DNA from: CAZZIQ01 sp964654355
GTDB lineage: Bacteria > Pseudomonadota > Gammaproteobacteria > GCF-002020875
DNA length: 6,283 nt
Assembly (NCBI GenBank): GCA_964654355.1
Contig: CAZZIQ010000059.1
Span: 1 to 6,283, forward strand
Reading direction: 5' to 3'
Shown here in pieces: positions 6,111 to 6,283 of the stretch. How positions within the stretch are numbered: the stretch's first letter is position 1; every line of letters starts with the position of its first letter. Both the position numbers and the translations under genes were made by a program. The notes beneath the pieces are model-generated. The model did no database searches. It was not told where the DNA came from and was given only the letters and a program-made list of their open reading frames with translations.

Positions 6111-6283
6111 TTACGGGTTGTCGAACATGTTTGAGAAGTAGCGCATCGGATTGGTGAAGCTGCGACTTCCCTGATGGATGTCATAGGTCATACGACCCAT
6201 GTTTTGATCCATATTGGTCATGCTGAGTGCCATGACACCGACGCTTTTGTTCATGCTGCCGATGTCTTTGCTCATGGTGTCGA
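6111..6283 (-). CDS. C-terminal fragment of a methionine-rich, coiled-coil protein of unknown function
   Basis: A minus-strand frame enters at the right edge and ends with TAA at 6111-6113, 15 bp before ccmA; 56 residues are visible. I do not recognise the family. Nine of 56 residues are Met. In visible-fragment numbering, M3, I7, M10, V14, M17, M21, M24, M28, M31 and I35 alternate with 4- and 3-residue spacing, which is an exact a/d heptad pattern, so a coiled coil with a largely methionine core is predicted. The tail (SFTNPMRYFSNMFDNP) is aromatic and Asn/Pro-containing. No TM segment is visible in this part. A methionine codon at 6275 could start a 54-residue protein, but the heptads run on up to the edge, so a longer partial gene is more likely. 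The close spacing suggests co-transcription with ccmA. Reality as a coding region is likely, function unknown. Confidence 0.7.
   Translation of the reverse strand, partial: DTMSKDIGSMNKSVGVMALSMTNMDQNMGRMTYDIHQGSRSFTNPMRYFSNMFDNP

Noticed and set aside
1..6283. CRISPR arrays, tRNA/rRNA genes, insertion sequences, attachment sites
   Set aside because: No spaced repeats, cloverleaf signals, terminal inverted repeats or transposase motifs were seen; the window is almost fully coding.

Overview
This window is one minus-strand gene cluster, the core of a System I cytochrome c maturation (Ccm) operon. All genes read from right to left and are closely spaced. The Ccm proteins are of the proteobacterial type: CcmB, CcmE and CcmF match the E. 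coli family pattern throughout, and CcmE has the histidine-type LAKHDENY heme motif. The base composition is moderately GC-rich. I infer a gammaproteobacterium or close relative; the sequence does not support a genus.

In transcription order, from the right edge: (1) the C-terminal 56 residues of an unrecognised methionine-rich protein, predicted to form a coiled coil; (2) ccmA, the ATPase; (3) ccmB, the membrane partner of CcmA; (4) a 92-bp gap with a possible -10 box; (5) an enlarged ccmC of 389 codons; (6) ccmE, the periplasmic heme chaperone; (7) ccmF, part of the heme lyase, with the only strong Shine-Dalgarno in the cluster; (8) a zinc-free MDR/quinone-oxidoreductase-like gene that starts 3 bp after the ccmF stop and runs off the left edge. 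The ccmG and ccmH genes that often follow ccmF are not in the window.

The genes form one pathway. CcmC (with CcmD) loads heme onto the histidine of CcmE, CcmAB hydrolyses ATP to release holo-CcmE, and CcmF (with CcmH) transfers the heme to apocytochrome c in the periplasm.

The most unusual object is ccmC. After a normal six-TM CcmC of about 247 residues, the same frame continues for about 142 residues: an extra TM segment, a periplasmic OB-like domain that resembles CcmE but has Asn where CcmE has its heme-binding His, and a final TM plus basic tail that looks like CcmD. No stand-alone ccmD lies between ccmC and ccmE. I read this as a CcmC-(CcmE-like)-CcmD fusion, with a heme-ligand-less CcmE paralogue built into the heme-loading machine. 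No gene is supported on the plus strand; its open frames are shadows of the minus-strand genes.
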